From NCBI GenBank assembly GCA_020848455.1, contig JADLAB010000008.1, positions 1 through 54,493 on the forward strand: a stretch of 54,493 nucleotides of DNA, read 5' to 3'. Source of the DNA: Polyangiaceae bacterium. GTDB taxonomy: Bacteria; Myxococcota_A; Polyangia; Polyangiales; Polyangiaceae. The position numbers and the translations under genes were made by a program. Below are positions 28,111-37,572 of this stretch, piece by piece. A model generated the notes under the pieces. That model was not told the origin of the DNA. It saw only the letters and a program-made list of their open reading frames with translations, and made no database searches. The stretch's first letter is position 1. Each line of letters opens with the position of its first letter.

Positions 28111-29247
28111 ATGAGCCGCGGCCACGGTTGGGCGCGTGGGGCCTTCGTCGCGGCCGCGCTCCTCGCGCTCGCGGTCCCGGCGCTGCCGGCGTGCGGTCCG
28201 GCGTACGGGCCGGACTTCCTGCTCGCGTTCCGCGCCGGCGAGCGCGCCTACGAGGCGGGCCGCTGGGACGAGGCCGGCGGCGAGTTCGAGCGCGCCGCAC
28301 GCCTCGCCACGCGCGTGAAGGACCGCGACGAGGCGCGATTCATGCAGGCGCGCAGCGCGCTGAAGCTCGGGCGCCACGAGCAGGCGCGCGCCGCCTACGT
28401 GGCGCTCGCGAACGCCACGCCGACCGGGCCGCGCGCGGCGCGGGCCCGCTTCGACATCGCCGAGCTCGACATCGACCACGGCGACGCGACCCTCGGCTGG
28501 CGCGAGCTCGAGGAGGCGCTCGTCGCCCATCCGAGCCACGGCTCGGCGCGCGTGGCGCTCACGCGGATCTGCGACCACCTCGCCGAGACCGAGGGCGAGG
28601 TCGCCGTCCGCGCCTGGCTCGAGGCGCGGCTGCCGGGCTTTGCCGGGAGCGAGGCCGAGGAGCAGGCCAAGTACGGGCTCGCGCGCTCCTTCGAGCGGGG
28701 CGGGTCGCTCGAGGAGGCGCACGCGGCCTACCTGCGCGTGGCGCGGGAGCACCCGTACCCGCACGGCTCGCTCCACGACGACGCGCTCTACCGCGCGAGC
28801 GAGCTCGCGGAGCGCATGGGGCGCTACGAGCTTGCCGTCGCGGACCTCCGCGCGCTGCTCGCCGTGCGCGAGGTCGCGCTCGGGGGGCAGAGCTACGAGC
28901 GACCCCGCATGCCCATGGCGCAGCTGCGCATCGCCGAGCTCCACCGCGACCGGCTGAACGATCCGGAGGGCGCGCGGCGCGAGTACCGGCGCATGTACGA
29001 GACCCACCCGAGCTCGCTGCTCGCGGACGACGCCATCTGGCAGGAGGCCCTGCTCGCCCGGGCGGCGGGCGACGGCGCGCGCGCCTGCGAGATCGCGGCG
29101 ACGATCCAGAAGGACTTCGCGCGCTCGCGCTACGCGCGCTGCGTGGCGGTCGTCTGCCCGAGCGCCGTGCCGCCCGAGGGCGAGCGCCCGTGTCCGCGCT
29201 ACATCGCCGCGCCCGGCGAGCCCGCGGACGGCGCCGCGGACGAGTGA
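28111..29247 (+). CDS. TPR-repeat lipoprotein
   Basis: 378 residues. The signal peptide ends in VPALPACG, a lipobox-like site. At least six tetratricopeptide-like helical pairs follow, e.g. [60 protein letters not shown] and [20 protein letters not shown], a layout similar to YbgF/BamD-type envelope scaffolds. The C-terminal tail has Cys pairs (RCVAVVC, RPCPRY). The ATG at 28111 lies 16 bp after the aldolase stop with GAGG 7 nt upstream. It is the last gene of the GMC operon and probably supports an envelope complex. Confidence 0.8.
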   Translation: MSRGHGWARGAFVAAALLALAVPALPACGPAYGPDFLLAFRAGERAYEAGRWDEAGGEFERAARLATRVKDRDEARFMQARSALKLGRHEQARAAYVALANATPTGPRAARARFDIAELDIDHGDATLGWRELEEALVAHPSHGSARVALTRICDHLAETEGEVAVRAWLEARLPGFAGSEAEEQAKYGLARSFERGGSLEEAHAAYLRVAREHPYPHGSLHDDALYRASELAERMGRYELAVADLRALLAVREVALGGQSYERPRMPMAQLRIAELHRDRLNDPEGARREYRRMYETHPSSLLADDAIWQEALLARAAGDGARACEIAATIQKDFARSRYARCVAVVCPSAVPPEGERPCPRYIAAPGEPADGAADE

Positions 29248-29364
29248 CCGCCCGGCGTCGCTTATTTGCTCGCGGACGGGCGACTTGCACCGGTAGCATC
29301 AAAGTGCGGGCTGGCTGTAGCCCGGGGATGTGTACTGCGGCCGGGCCGCAGCTCGGAGGCGTGG

Positions 29365-31524
29365 ATGCGTACTGCTTATCGACGGAGTCTCGTTTGGGCC
29401 GTGCCCCTGGTCTTGGTCTTCGCTCAGTCGCAGGCCTGCAAGAGCGGGACCGACGACGGAGGCGGTGGCATCGGCGCGGCCGGGGGTGGGGGCGGCAACG
29501 CGCAGCAACCCGACGCCGACGGCGACGGCATCTCGGACGTCGACGAGGGCAGTGGCGCCGTGGACAGCGACGGCGACACCACGCCCGACTCCCTCGACGC
29601 CGACAGCGACGGCGACGGGATCCCGGATGCCGTCGAAGGGGGCGACGCCGACACCAACACGCCTCCGGTGGACAGCGACGCGGACGGCACGCCGGACTTT
29701 CGTGACCTCGACTCCGACGACAACGGCATCGCCGACGCGGTCGAGGGCGGCGACGACCTGGATGGCGACGGCACCGGCAGCTACGCCGACCTCGACAACG
29801 ACGGGGACCTCGTCCCGGACGTGGACGAGATCGCGGGCGCCGGCTCGGACAGCGACGGCAACGGCAGCGCCGACCCGCTCGGCAGCCCCGACCAGCCGGC
29901 CGACGGCGACGGCGACGGCACGCCGAACTACCTCGACCTCGACTCCGACGGCGACACCATCGCCGACGGCCAGGAGGGCGGCGTCGACACCGACCAGGAC
30001 GCCTTCCTCGATCGCTACGATCTCGACTCGGACAACGACGGCTTCACCGATGCAGAGGAGGCGGGCGACGCCGACCTCCTCACCCCGCCCATCGACTCCG
30101 ACCAGGACGGCACGCCGAACTACCTCGACCCCGACTCCGACAACGACGGCGTGAGCGATCTGCTCGAGCACGGCGCGGGCTCGGACCCGACCCAGGGCGA
30201 CAGCGACAACGACGGCGTGAGCGATCTCGTCGAGGTCGCGGCGGGCACGGACCCCAACGACCCGGCCGACAACCCCCAGGCGCACGGCAACTTCGTCTTC
30301 ATCGTGCCCTACCAGCAGCCCACGACCCCGCCGAAGGACACGCTGCACTTCCGCACCAGCGTGCAGTACGCCGACATCTACTTCAGCTTCGACACGACGG
30401 GCTCGATGAGCGCCGAGCTCACCGCCATGTCGAACGCGGCGACCGGTGTGCCGGCCATCATCGATGCGCTGCAGTGCAAGCCCGATCCCGCGAGCACGAC
30501 GTGCTCCATCGACTCGGACTGCCCGACCAACTACGTGTGCTTCACGGGCGCCTGCGTCGACGATCCGCTGGTGGCGAACGGGGGCGACGGCTGCATTCCC
30601 GACATGTGGACGGGCGCGGGGCGCTTCGACAACTGCAACACGTACCGCAACCTGCAGCACGTGCAGGCCAATCCGGCGCTCACCGCGGCCGCGATTCCGA
30701 CGACCACCGGCGGCGGCAGCGCCGAGGCGGTCGTGCAGGCCGCGGCCTGCGTGGCGAACGAGGCCATCTGCACCAACGCCAACCAGTGCAGCGCCGACCC
30801 GACCGTCGTCGGGCCGATCGGCTGCCCGGGCTACCGGCCCGAGGCGGTGCGCATGCTCGTGCAGATCACCGACGCCGACAACCAGGGCGGCACCTGTTCG
30901 GGCAGCGTGTCGAGCGTCCAGACGAGCGGCGACGCCCTCCAGGGCGCCGACATCAAGTTCATCAGCCTCTACGGCACGGGCGACGACTGCAACAACGCCT
31001 CGAGCCCGACCTGCTCGACGCTGTGCACGACGACGCAGTCCTGCGCCAGCCAGATCGGCGTCGCCTCCGGCACCGTCGATCAGAACAACAACCCGTTCGT
31101 CTACCCGGCGCTCGACGCTGCGGTCGTCGGCGCGACCGTCCAGGCGGTGCTCGACATCGCGCGCGGCGTGCCGCTCGACGTCACCATCGACGCGACCGAC
31201 GACCCGGCCGACGCCGTCGACGCCCTGCAGTTCATCGCCTTTCTCGAGGTGAACCTGAGCGGCGGCAGCTGCACCAACGTGAGCCCGGTCGCGGACAGCA
31301 ACGCCGACGGGCACGACGACGAGTTCCCGGCGCTGCTCGGCGGCACGCCCGTCTGCTGGGACGTGAACCCGGTGCCGCAGAACACCACGGTCCAGCCCAC
31401 GGACGCGCCGCAGCTCTACCGGGCGATCCTCACCGTGCGGGGCGACGGCTCGCCGCTCGACTCGCGCTCGGTGTACTTCCTCATCCCGCCGAAGCCGGCC
31501 GAGATCCCGCCGCCCCCGGCCTGA
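29365..31524 (+). CDS. Thrombospondin type 3 / VWA surface lipoprotein (CglD-like)
   Basis: 719 residues. The signal peptide ends in a non-canonical lipobox (QSQAC). A Gly-rich linker leads to about 270 residues of Asp-rich calcium repeats (DADGDGISDVDEG, DSDGDTTPDSLDADSDGDGI and so on), typical of thrombospondin type 3. A VWA domain starts near residue 330 with the MIDAS motif DTTGSM and contains many Cys that suggest disulfides (CKPDPASTTCSIDSDC). In Myxococcus xanthus the gliding lipoprotein CglD combines TSP3 and VWA parts, so an adhesion or motility role is reasonable but unproven. The ATG at 29365 has GGAGG 5 nt upstream. The gap 29248-29364 holds no clear promoter. Confidence 0.85.
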   Translation: MRTAYRRSLVWAVPLVLVFAQSQACKSGTDDGGGGIGAAGGGGGNAQQPDADGDGISDVDEGSGAVDSDGDTTPDSLDADSDGDGIPDAVEGGDADTNTPPVDSDADGTPDFRDLDSDDNGIADAVEGGDDLDGDGTGSYADLDNDGDLVPDVDEIAGAGSDSDGNGSADPLGSPDQPADGDGDGTPNYLDLDSDGDTIADGQEGGVDTDQDAFLDRYDLDSDNDGFTDAEEAGDADLLTPPIDSDQDGTPNYLDPDSDNDGVSDLLEHGAGSDPTQGDSDNDGVSDLVEVAAGTDPNDPADNPQAHGNFVFIVPYQQPTTPPKDTLHFRTSVQYADIYFSFDTTGSMSAELTAMSNAATGVPAIIDALQCKPDPASTTCSIDSDCPTNYVCFTGACVDDPLVANGGDGCIPDMWTGAGRFDNCNTYRNLQHVQANPALTAAAIPTTTGGGSAEAVVQAAACVANEAICTNANQCSADPTVVGPIGCPGYRPEAVRMLVQITDADNQGGTCSGSVSSVQTSGDALQGADIKFISLYGTGDDCNNASSPTCSTLCTTTQSCASQIGVASGTVDQNNNPFVYPALDAAVVGATVQAVLDIARGVPLDVTIDATDDPADAVDALQFIAFLEVNLSGGSCTNVSPVADSNADGHDDEFPALLGGTPVCWDVNPVPQNTTVQPTDAPQLYRAILTVRGDGSPLDSRSVYFLIPPKPAEIPPPPA

Positions 31525-31537
31525 GGAGCGTCCGGGC

Positions 31538-34066
31538 TCACGGAGGCGTGCAGCGCGCCGCCGCGGCGAGCGCCGCCTTCGTGAGCTCGAGCACGCTGCG
31601 CGGCACGCGGTGATCCTCGAGCAGCGGGGCGAGGCGTTCCTCGAGATCGGGGGGGTGCACGAGGGCGAGCGCCCGCAGGGCCGCCAGGCCGAGCGGCTGG
31701 TCGTAGGCGAGCTGCGGCACGCCGGAGCGCAGCGCGAGCTTGGTCATGAGGTCGGCGGCGCCGGCGTCGCAGAGCTCACCGAGCGCCTCGAGCGCGGCGA
31801 CCCGCGCCTCGGTGGCCTGGCGCGCGTCACCGGCGAAGTCGCGCACGGCCTCGATCGTCGTCGCGCTGCGGCGCCGTCCGAGCGCCCGCAGCGCCCCGCG
31901 CTTCACGAGCGGCGACTCGTCCCCTAGGGCGGCGAGCAGGGCCTCGTCCGAGTCGGGGCTCGGCGCCTGGGCCCCGAGGGCCTGCGCGGCGGCGGCGCGC
32001 ACGAAGGTCCAGGGGTCGTTCGCGAGCAGCCCGAGCACCTTCGGGCCCGCGGCCGGGCTCGTGGCGTCGACGAGCGCGCCGAGCGCGGCCTCGCGCACGC
32101 GGGGGCTCGGGTCGTCGAGCGCCCCGACGAGGGCGGGCTCGAGCGCCGGGATGTGGGCCGCGAGGCGCGCGGCCTCGGCGCGCAGGTGGGGCCGCTCCGC
32201 GTCCGTGAGCGCCGCGGCGACGAGCTCGCGGGCGGCGGTGTCGCCGTGGCGGCCGAGCGCGGCGGCGGGCGCGAGCGCGAGGTAGCGGGTCCGGAAGGAG
32301 CCGTCGGCGGCGAGCAGGGCGGCGAGGGCCCGAGGTGCCGCCGCGTACTCGGTGAGCCGCTCGCCGAGCGAGCGCAGCACGTCGATCTGCGTCACGACGG
32401 GCCGGGCGGCGAACGCGTCCGGCTCGAGCAGGCGCTCGAAGGCCGGGCGGGCGCGGCGCATCTCGGCCGCCTTCGAGAGGGCCGCGCGCAGCGTGCGGCG
32501 GTCGGCCTCGTCGGCGCTGCCGAAGGCATCCGTGATGGCGCGCACGGCCGGCACCGGGTCGGCGACGGCGAGCTCGCGGGCCGCGACCGCGCGCAGCGGG
32601 CCCGCGAGCGCGCCGATGGCGGTCGCGAGCGAGCCGTCGCCCGCCTTGACGCAGGCGCGCAACGCCGCGAGCTCGTGCTCGGCGACGTCGTCCGGATCGA
32701 GGGCGCCCGGCTCGGTCTTGACCGTGCCGTCGCGGGCGCGCGCGATGCGCCCGAGGCGAAACTCGGTGGCGGTCGGGCAGTCGAGCGCCGCGACCACGTC
32801 GAGCGCGCGCTTCTGCGCGCTGCCCGGCAGGGCGTCGAAGGCCGTGCCCAGCGCCGGGATGGCGCTCGCGCCGGCGGTCTCGAGCGCGGTGGCCGCGAGC
32901 GTCGCGAGCGGCTCGTCGAGGGCGAGCGCCGCCACGAGCGTGGGCGCGTCGCTCGCCACGGCGTCGAGCGCGCTCGTCGGCCGCACCTCGGCGAGCGCGA
33001 CCGCCGCCGCCGCGCCTTCGACCACAGGCTTGCCGAGCACCACGGCCACGCAGTCGGTCGTGACGGGGGTGGCGAGCTCGAGCACCCAGCGCGTGCCGCC
33101 GGGTCGCCCACCCGGATCGTCCCGCAGCCAAGCCTCGTGGTGCTCGCCGCCGACGACGACGGTGAGGCTCGCCGGCACGGTGGATGCGCCCGGGACCTCC
33201 GCCGTCGCACGCGGCACGATCTCGATGCCCGTCACGAGCACCGGCCGCGGGGCGCGCAGCACCGCGAGCTCGCCCGTCCCGGGGCCCGGTGCGCCCTCGA
33301 CCCACGCGCCGTCGAGCGCGCCATCGGTGAGCGCGAGGGCCGCCTGCTTGGCTCGCGCCGGGTCGCCCGCCGCGCTCGACACCGAGCGCGCGCGGAACAG
33401 GCGCGGTCCGAGCGCGTCGCCCGACGCCGGCTTCGGGAACAGCGTGACCGTGCGGGTGACCGTGGGCCGCGCGAGGCCCTGCGCGCCGAGCTCCTCCCAG
33501 CCGAGGGTCGAGGGGTCGAGGCGCCGCCGCGACACTATCGAGGGCTCGCCGCACGCGACCCCCTCCTGCCAGGTGCCGACGGTGACGCGCGTGCCGCCCG
33601 GGGCGTCGTCGCGCGCGAGCACGCCGCTGCGCTCGTGCCCCGGCTCGCCGCGCGGCCGGCCGATCCAGCTCGACAGGAGCAGGCGCGCCTCGGCCTTCTC
33701 GCTCTGCGGGGCGGCCGCGACGAGGAGCGCGAAGTAGGCCGCGCCCTCGCCGAAGCGCACCTCGACCACGCGCCGGCCACCCTCGAGGAGCAGCACCTCG
33801 AGCTTCGGCGGCACCTTCGGCGCCGTCGCATCCACCGCGAAGCGCTGCTCGTCCTCGGGCTTGCAGGGCGCGTCCGAGGCGCACGCCCGGACGGCGCCGT
33901 CCTCGGCGAGGCGCACCGCGAGCGGGTGCTGGTCGCGCGAGCCGGGCGCCTTGATCTGCGGGGGAGCCGCCGCCGCGTCCGCCGCCCCGAGGCCGAGCGC
34001 CGCGAGCCAGGCGAGCGCCGTCCACCTCGACCGAGGCACCGACCTCGCCGCACCGATCCTTGCCAT
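31538..34066 (-). CDS. Exported HEAT-repeat protein
   Basis: 842 residues with a signal peptide (LAWLAALGLGAADAAAA). The first ~330 residues are beta-rich with a Cys pair (RACASDAPCKPED), including a segment around VVVGGEHHEAWLRDDPGGRP that could be a carbohydrate-binding-like sandwich. From about 520 onward, HEAT-type helices are visible: LVGALDDPSPRVREAALGAL, LLANDPWTFVRAAAAQALG and LLAALGDESPLVKRGALRAL. A periplasmic scaffold is likely. TAGGGT on the minus strand (34079-34074) ends 7 nt before the ATG, so an internal leaderless start is possible, although the gene lies only 34 bp after the SH3-like gene. It converges on the TSP3 gene with a 13-bp gap. Confidence 0.8.
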   Translation of the reverse strand: MARIGAARSVPRSRWTALAWLAALGLGAADAAAAPPQIKAPGSRDQHPLAVRLAEDGAVRACASDAPCKPEDEQRFAVDATAPKVPPKLEVLLLEGGRRVVEVRFGEGAAYFALLVAAAPQSEKAEARLLLSSWIGRPRGEPGHERSGVLARDDAPGGTRVTVGTWQEGVACGEPSIVSRRRLDPSTLGWEELGAQGLARPTVTRTVTLFPKPASGDALGPRLFRARSVSSAAGDPARAKQAALALTDGALDGAWVEGAPGPGTGELAVLRAPRPVLVTGIEIVPRATAEVPGASTVPASLTVVVGGEHHEAWLRDDPGGRPGGTRWVLELATPVTTDCVAVVLGKPVVEGAAAAVALAEVRPTSALDAVASDAPTLVAALALDEPLATLAATALETAGASAIPALGTAFDALPGSAQKRALDVVAALDCPTATEFRLGRIARARDGTVKTEPGALDPDDVAEHELAALRACVKAGDGSLATAIGALAGPLRAVAARELAVADPVPAVRAITDAFGSADEADRRTLRAALSKAAEMRRARPAFERLLEPDAFAARPVVTQIDVLRSLGERLTEYAAAPRALAALLAADGSFRTRYLALAPAAALGRHGDTAARELVAAALTDAERPHLRAEAARLAAHIPALEPALVGALDDPSPRVREAALGALVDATSPAAGPKVLGLLANDPWTFVRAAAAQALGAQAPSPDSDEALLAALGDESPLVKRGALRALGRRRSATTIEAVRDFAGDARQATEARVAALEALGELCDAGAADLMTKLALRSGVPQLAYDQPLGLAALRALALVHPPDLEERLAPLLEDHRVPRSVLELTKAALAAAARCTPP

Positions 34067-34100
34067 GGCCGCTACCCTAGCGCAGACGCCGGGTGCCGGC

Positions 34101-35126
34101 TCACGGCTGCGGCAGGCTGCTCGCGCGGATCCAGAACCCGCCGCCGCCATCGGGCGGCATGACGCCGAGGCCCTCGGGGTACACGTTGAGCCACGCCCCG
34201 CCGCGATCCATCGGGAACACGCGCGCGCCGGCCTCCACGTAGCCGATGGGCTCGCCGTTCTCGGGCCGAGCGTACACGGGCACCTCGGTCGGCACCGTGA
34301 TGGCGGCGGGCGCGCCCTCGAGGGCGAGCGACTTCGCCACGAGCTGGCGCGGCTCGGGCAGGCTCGTGTCGAAGAGCTCGCCGGGCTTGAGCGGGTTGAG
34401 GTCGCTCGCGCGCGCCCACGCGTCGATGGTGATGTCGCCGCGGCCCTGCACGCGGACGAAGCCCGAGCGCCCCTCGCTCGCGTAGAAGAGCTTGCGCGCG
34501 TCCTCTTCGAGCTCGAGCGCGAACACCACGGCGCCGCTCGGGCCGTCGAAGAGCTCGAGCTTGTTCGTGCGCATCTCCCAGCCGCGGGCGTTCGCCGCGG
34601 GGCTCGCCTCGTCGGCGTGCGGCGGCACGAGCACGACCGCGTCGCAGCCCACGGTGGTGCGCAGCGCCTGCCCGCGCGAGCCCATGATGGCGTGCTCGAC
34701 GGTGAGGCTCGCGCCCTTCGCCTCCACGATGCGCAGCCGCTGGCCCATCGTGATCCACAGCGCTTGGCCCCGCACCGGCAGATCGCGCGCCGCGAAGGTC
34801 TCGACGGCGGACAGCGGCGCGTAGCCCTCGATGCGCACGTGGCCGCCTCCCGCGCCACCCGCCGTCGTCAAGCGCACGCGCCCCTGCTGCGGGTCGACGG
34901 GCAGCTCGCTCACGCGCAGAGGCACGAGGGCGCCGGTGAGCTTGGCTACGACCTTGCCGCCGCTCGCGCGGTCGTGGACCTCGCTGTCCGGTCGGGCGGG
35001 CGCGCGCCCCTCGAGGACGCAGGTCGAGGGGGCGGGCGGCGGGTCGTCGGCACGCGTCGTGCCGCTGCCGAGGAGCGCGCACGCCGCGGCCGCGAGACCG
35101 GCGATGAGGGCGATTCGTGTCGTCAT
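34101..35126 (-). CDS. Exported SH3-like (bacterial SH3) repeat protein
   Basis: 341 residues. A signal peptide with cleavage near GTTRADDP precedes a mature protein of short beta segments. Several have the look of SH3b units: SEVHDRASGGKVVAKLTG, LELFDGPSGAVVFALELEED, and EVPVYARPENGEPIGYVEAG followed by GGAWLNVYPEG. SH3b domains often bind cell-wall or protein ligands. The family call is by pattern only. GGGA lies 5 nt before the ATG at 35126. The gene is first of a probable two-gene operon with the HEAT protein and is divergent from the DHH-like gene (151-bp gap without a clear promoter). Confidence 0.7.
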   Translation of the reverse strand: MTTRIALIAGLAAAACALLGSGTTRADDPPPAPSTCVLEGRAPARPDSEVHDRASGGKVVAKLTGALVPLRVSELPVDPQQGRVRLTTAGGAGGGHVRIEGYAPLSAVETFAARDLPVRGQALWITMGQRLRIVEAKGASLTVEHAIMGSRGQALRTTVGCDAVVLVPPHADEASPAANARGWEMRTNKLELFDGPSGAVVFALELEEDARKLFYASEGRSGFVRVQGRGDITIDAWARASDLNPLKPGELFDTSLPEPRQLVAKSLALEGAPAAITVPTEVPVYARPENGEPIGYVEAGARVFPMDRGGAWLNVYPEGLGVMPPDGGGGFWIRASSLPQP

Positions 35127-35277
35127 CCGTTCCCTGAGATGTAGGGGCCCCGCGCGTCGTTCATGCCGGGCGGGCGCGGTGGGCAGCGGTCGAGCGAGAA
35201 CGCGGCGCTCGCCCGAGGTCGAGACTACACTAGCGCGCTGCCCGGCGTGCCGCGGGCGCAGGATTGCGACCCCACCC

Positions 35278-36225
35278 ATGACGAGCCGCCGCGTCGCCGA
35301 CACCGCCCTCTGCTTCACGACGCCCCGCAAGCTGCCCCGGGCGAGCGATCTCCACGGTCGCGTGGTGGTGCTCGACATCGCCTTCGCGGCAGAGGCCGGC
35401 GGCAGCCGGCACGGCTTCGAGCAGGGGACCTTGCGGTTCATCGAGGCGCTCGGCGAGCGGCTCGTGTGCTGGGTGGATCACCACGACAGCTCCCATCACG
35501 CTCGCTTCGCGTCGGACCCCCGCTTCCACCTCGCGCGCAAGGCCGAGCACGGCGCGTGCCCCGAGATGGTCACGCCCGAGCTCGTGGCACGCACGCCGCG
35601 CGCCGACACCCTCGTGTGCCACGGTGACTTCGACGGCCTGTGCGCGGCGGCGAAGTGGCTGCGCGGCGGCCGCGAGCCGTACCCGGGCTGCGACGACGAC
35701 GCCCGGGCGGTCGACACCTGCATCGGCGAGCCGAGCCCGCTCGGACGGCGCCTCGAGCGCGCGCTGCGCGCCCGGCCCCGCGACCACGGGCTCTGCGCCG
35801 AGCTCGTGGCGTTCCTCGCCGACGGGGCGCGCGATGAACACGCGCTCCGGCACTTCGACGCCGTCGCGGGCGCGCTCGAGCCGCTCGAGCGCGAGGCCGA
35901 GCGGCTCGCGGCGGGCTACCGGATGCTCGGGCCGGAGCTCTGCCTCGTCGAGGTTCCGCCCGGCACGCCGAGCTACGACAAGACCTACCTGCTGCTGCTC
36001 GGGCAGCGCCTGCGCCTCATGGCCGCCGTGTTGGACGGCGACACCGCGACCTTCGCGGCGCCCTTCGACAGCGGCGTCGACTTCCTCGCGCGCTTCGGCC
36101 TCTCGGGCGGCATGCCGACGCGCGTGTCGGTGCGTCGCGCCGACCTGCCCGGTGCGCTGGCGGCCCTCGGCGTGGCGGGCGCGCTCGCAGCGCGGGCCGC
36201 CGCGCCCGCACCGAATGACCCTTGA
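35278..36225 (+). CDS. DHH phosphoesterase-like protein with permuted motif order
   Basis: 315 residues, cytoplasmic. Three motifs of the DHH superfamily (RecJ, NrnA, NrnB) are recognisable but in a different order. A strand ending in Asp, RVVVLDIAF (Asp33), resembles motif II. The DHH itself, LVCWVDHHDSSHH (67-69), comes 34 residues later, the normal motif II-III spacing. The metal-binding HGDFDGLCAAAKWL (115-128), which resembles motif I and is normally first, comes last. A helical region (LCAELVAFLADG) and a C-terminal half with SGVDFLARFGLSGGMP follow. If active it would be a Mn-dependent phosphodiesterase or exonuclease. The ATG at 35278 is the first available; no ribosome site is obvious. 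Confidence 0.6.
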   Translation: MTSRRVADTALCFTTPRKLPRASDLHGRVVVLDIAFAAEAGGSRHGFEQGTLRFIEALGERLVCWVDHHDSSHHARFASDPRFHLARKAEHGACPEMVTPELVARTPRADTLVCHGDFDGLCAAAKWLRGGREPYPGCDDDARAVDTCIGEPSPLGRRLERALRARPRDHGLCAELVAFLADGARDEHALRHFDAVAGALEPLEREAERLAAGYRMLGPELCLVEVPPGTPSYDKTYLLLLGQRLRLMAAVLDGDTATFAAPFDSGVDFLARFGLSGGMPTRVSVRRADLPGALAALGVAGALAARAAAPAPNDP

Positions 36226-36323
36226 CGGGACGGGCGCCGTCTGATCCTCTCGGATCGCGTGCCGCACGGGCAGAGCGGCGCGCGCGGAGCAGCGTCACGC
36301 GCCGCAACGCTCGGGGAGTCGAC

Positions 36324-37571
36324 GTGGCAAGGTTCCTTACGGCAGTGTTCTTGGGCAGCGCGCTCTGTGCGGTCGGCGCCATCGGGGCCGGCGCCTCGTG
36401 CAAGGCGAACGGCAGCTCGACCTTCGGCAATGGCCACGGCGCCGACGGCACGGGCGCGAGCGGCACCGGAGGCGGCTTCAACACCGGCGGCTGGAACTTC
36501 GGCACCGGCGGTGGCGCGGGCCACACGGGGCAGGGCGGCGGCTGCGCCGGCTCCAGCATCCAGGCCCAGAAGATCCCGCTCGACATGTACGTCATGCTCG
36601 ACCAGTCGGGGTCGATGGACAGCACGGTCAGCGGCGGCGGCACCGCCTGGGCGGCCGTGACCGGCGCGCTCGGTGCCTTCGTGCAGCAGCCGGAAGCGAT
36701 CGGCATGGGCGTCGGCCTGCAGTACTTCCCGCTCAGCACCGGCGGCAGCTGCCCCGCGTTCTGCACGGCCGATCCCGACTGCGGCCCGTGCGGCCCCTGC
36801 TTCTTCGGGATCTGCCTCGGCGCCGGCAGCAACGACTCGTGCAACGCGGCCGACTACGCCACGCCCGAGGTGCCGATCCAGACCTTGCCGGGGCCGAACG
36901 ACTCGGTCGTGAGCGCCATCCTCGGCTCGCTGCAGCAGCACGCCCCGACCACCAACACGCCGACGTCGGCCGCGCTCGAGGGCGCGATCGACTACGCGCA
37001 GGCCTGGGGGCAGCAGCACGCCGACCACGTGACGATCGTCGTCCTGGCCACCGACGGCGATCCGACCGAGTGCGACACGGACCTCGCCCACATCAACGCC
37101 ATCGCTGCTGCGGGCGCGGCCGGCACGCCGAAGATCCTCACCTTCGTCATCGGGGTCGGCACCTCGCTCACGGCCCTGAACGGCATCGCGGCCGCGGGCG
37201 GCACGGGCGCCGCGTTCCTCGTCGACACCGGCCAGAACGTGAACCAGCAGTTCCTCGACGCGCTCAACGTCATCCAGGGCCAGGCGCTCGGCTGCAACTA
37301 CACCATCCCGCAGCCGCAGCAGGGCGAGCTCGACTACGGCAAGGTCAACGTGCGCTACACGCCCGACCCGCTGAACGCGCCGGGCGTGTTCGAGGACTTC
37401 CTGAAGGTGAACGGCGCGGCCGAGTGCCCGCCGAGCGGCGGCGCCTGGTACTACGACGACAACCAGAATCCGCAGCAGATCATCCTGTGCGCCGCGACCT
37501 GCGCGATGGTGGCCCCGAACGCGAACGGCAAGATCGACATCGTGCTCGGTTGCGAGTCGATCATCCAGTAG
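36324..37571 (+). CDS. VWA-domain lipoprotein
   Basis: 415 residues. The signal peptide ends in GAGASC, followed by a Gly/Thr/Asn-rich linker of about 45 residues. The VWA domain starts with YVMLDQSGSMDST (MIDAS, near residue 92) and has the later ATDGDPTECD motif, so metal-dependent binding is expected. A Cys-rich stretch (CPAFCTADPDCGPCGPCFFG) looks like a small disulfide knot inserted in the domain, and the C-terminus has further Cys pairs. GTG at 36324 was chosen because GGGGAG (36313-36318) lies 5 nt upstream and the signal peptide starts there. The gene ends one base before a heptamer repeat array that fills the gap to purC. It is probably a surface adhesin-like protein. Confidence 0.85.
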   Translation: MARFLTAVFLGSALCAVGAIGAGASCKANGSSTFGNGHGADGTGASGTGGGFNTGGWNFGTGGGAGHTGQGGGCAGSSIQAQKIPLDMYVMLDQSGSMDSTVSGGGTAWAAVTGALGAFVQQPEAIGMGVGLQYFPLSTGGSCPAFCTADPDCGPCGPCFFGICLGAGSNDSCNAADYATPEVPIQTLPGPNDSVVSAILGSLQQHAPTTNTPTSAALEGAIDYAQAWGQQHADHVTIVVLATDGDPTECDTDLAHINAIAAAGAAGTPKILTFVIGVGTSLTALNGIAAAGGTGAAFLVDTGQNVNQQFLDALNVIQGQALGCNYTIPQPQQGELDYGKVNVRYTPDPLNAPGVFEDFLKVNGAAECPPSGGAWYYDDNQNPQQIILCAATCAMVAPNANGKIDIVLGCESIIQ

Positions 37572-37572
37572 C

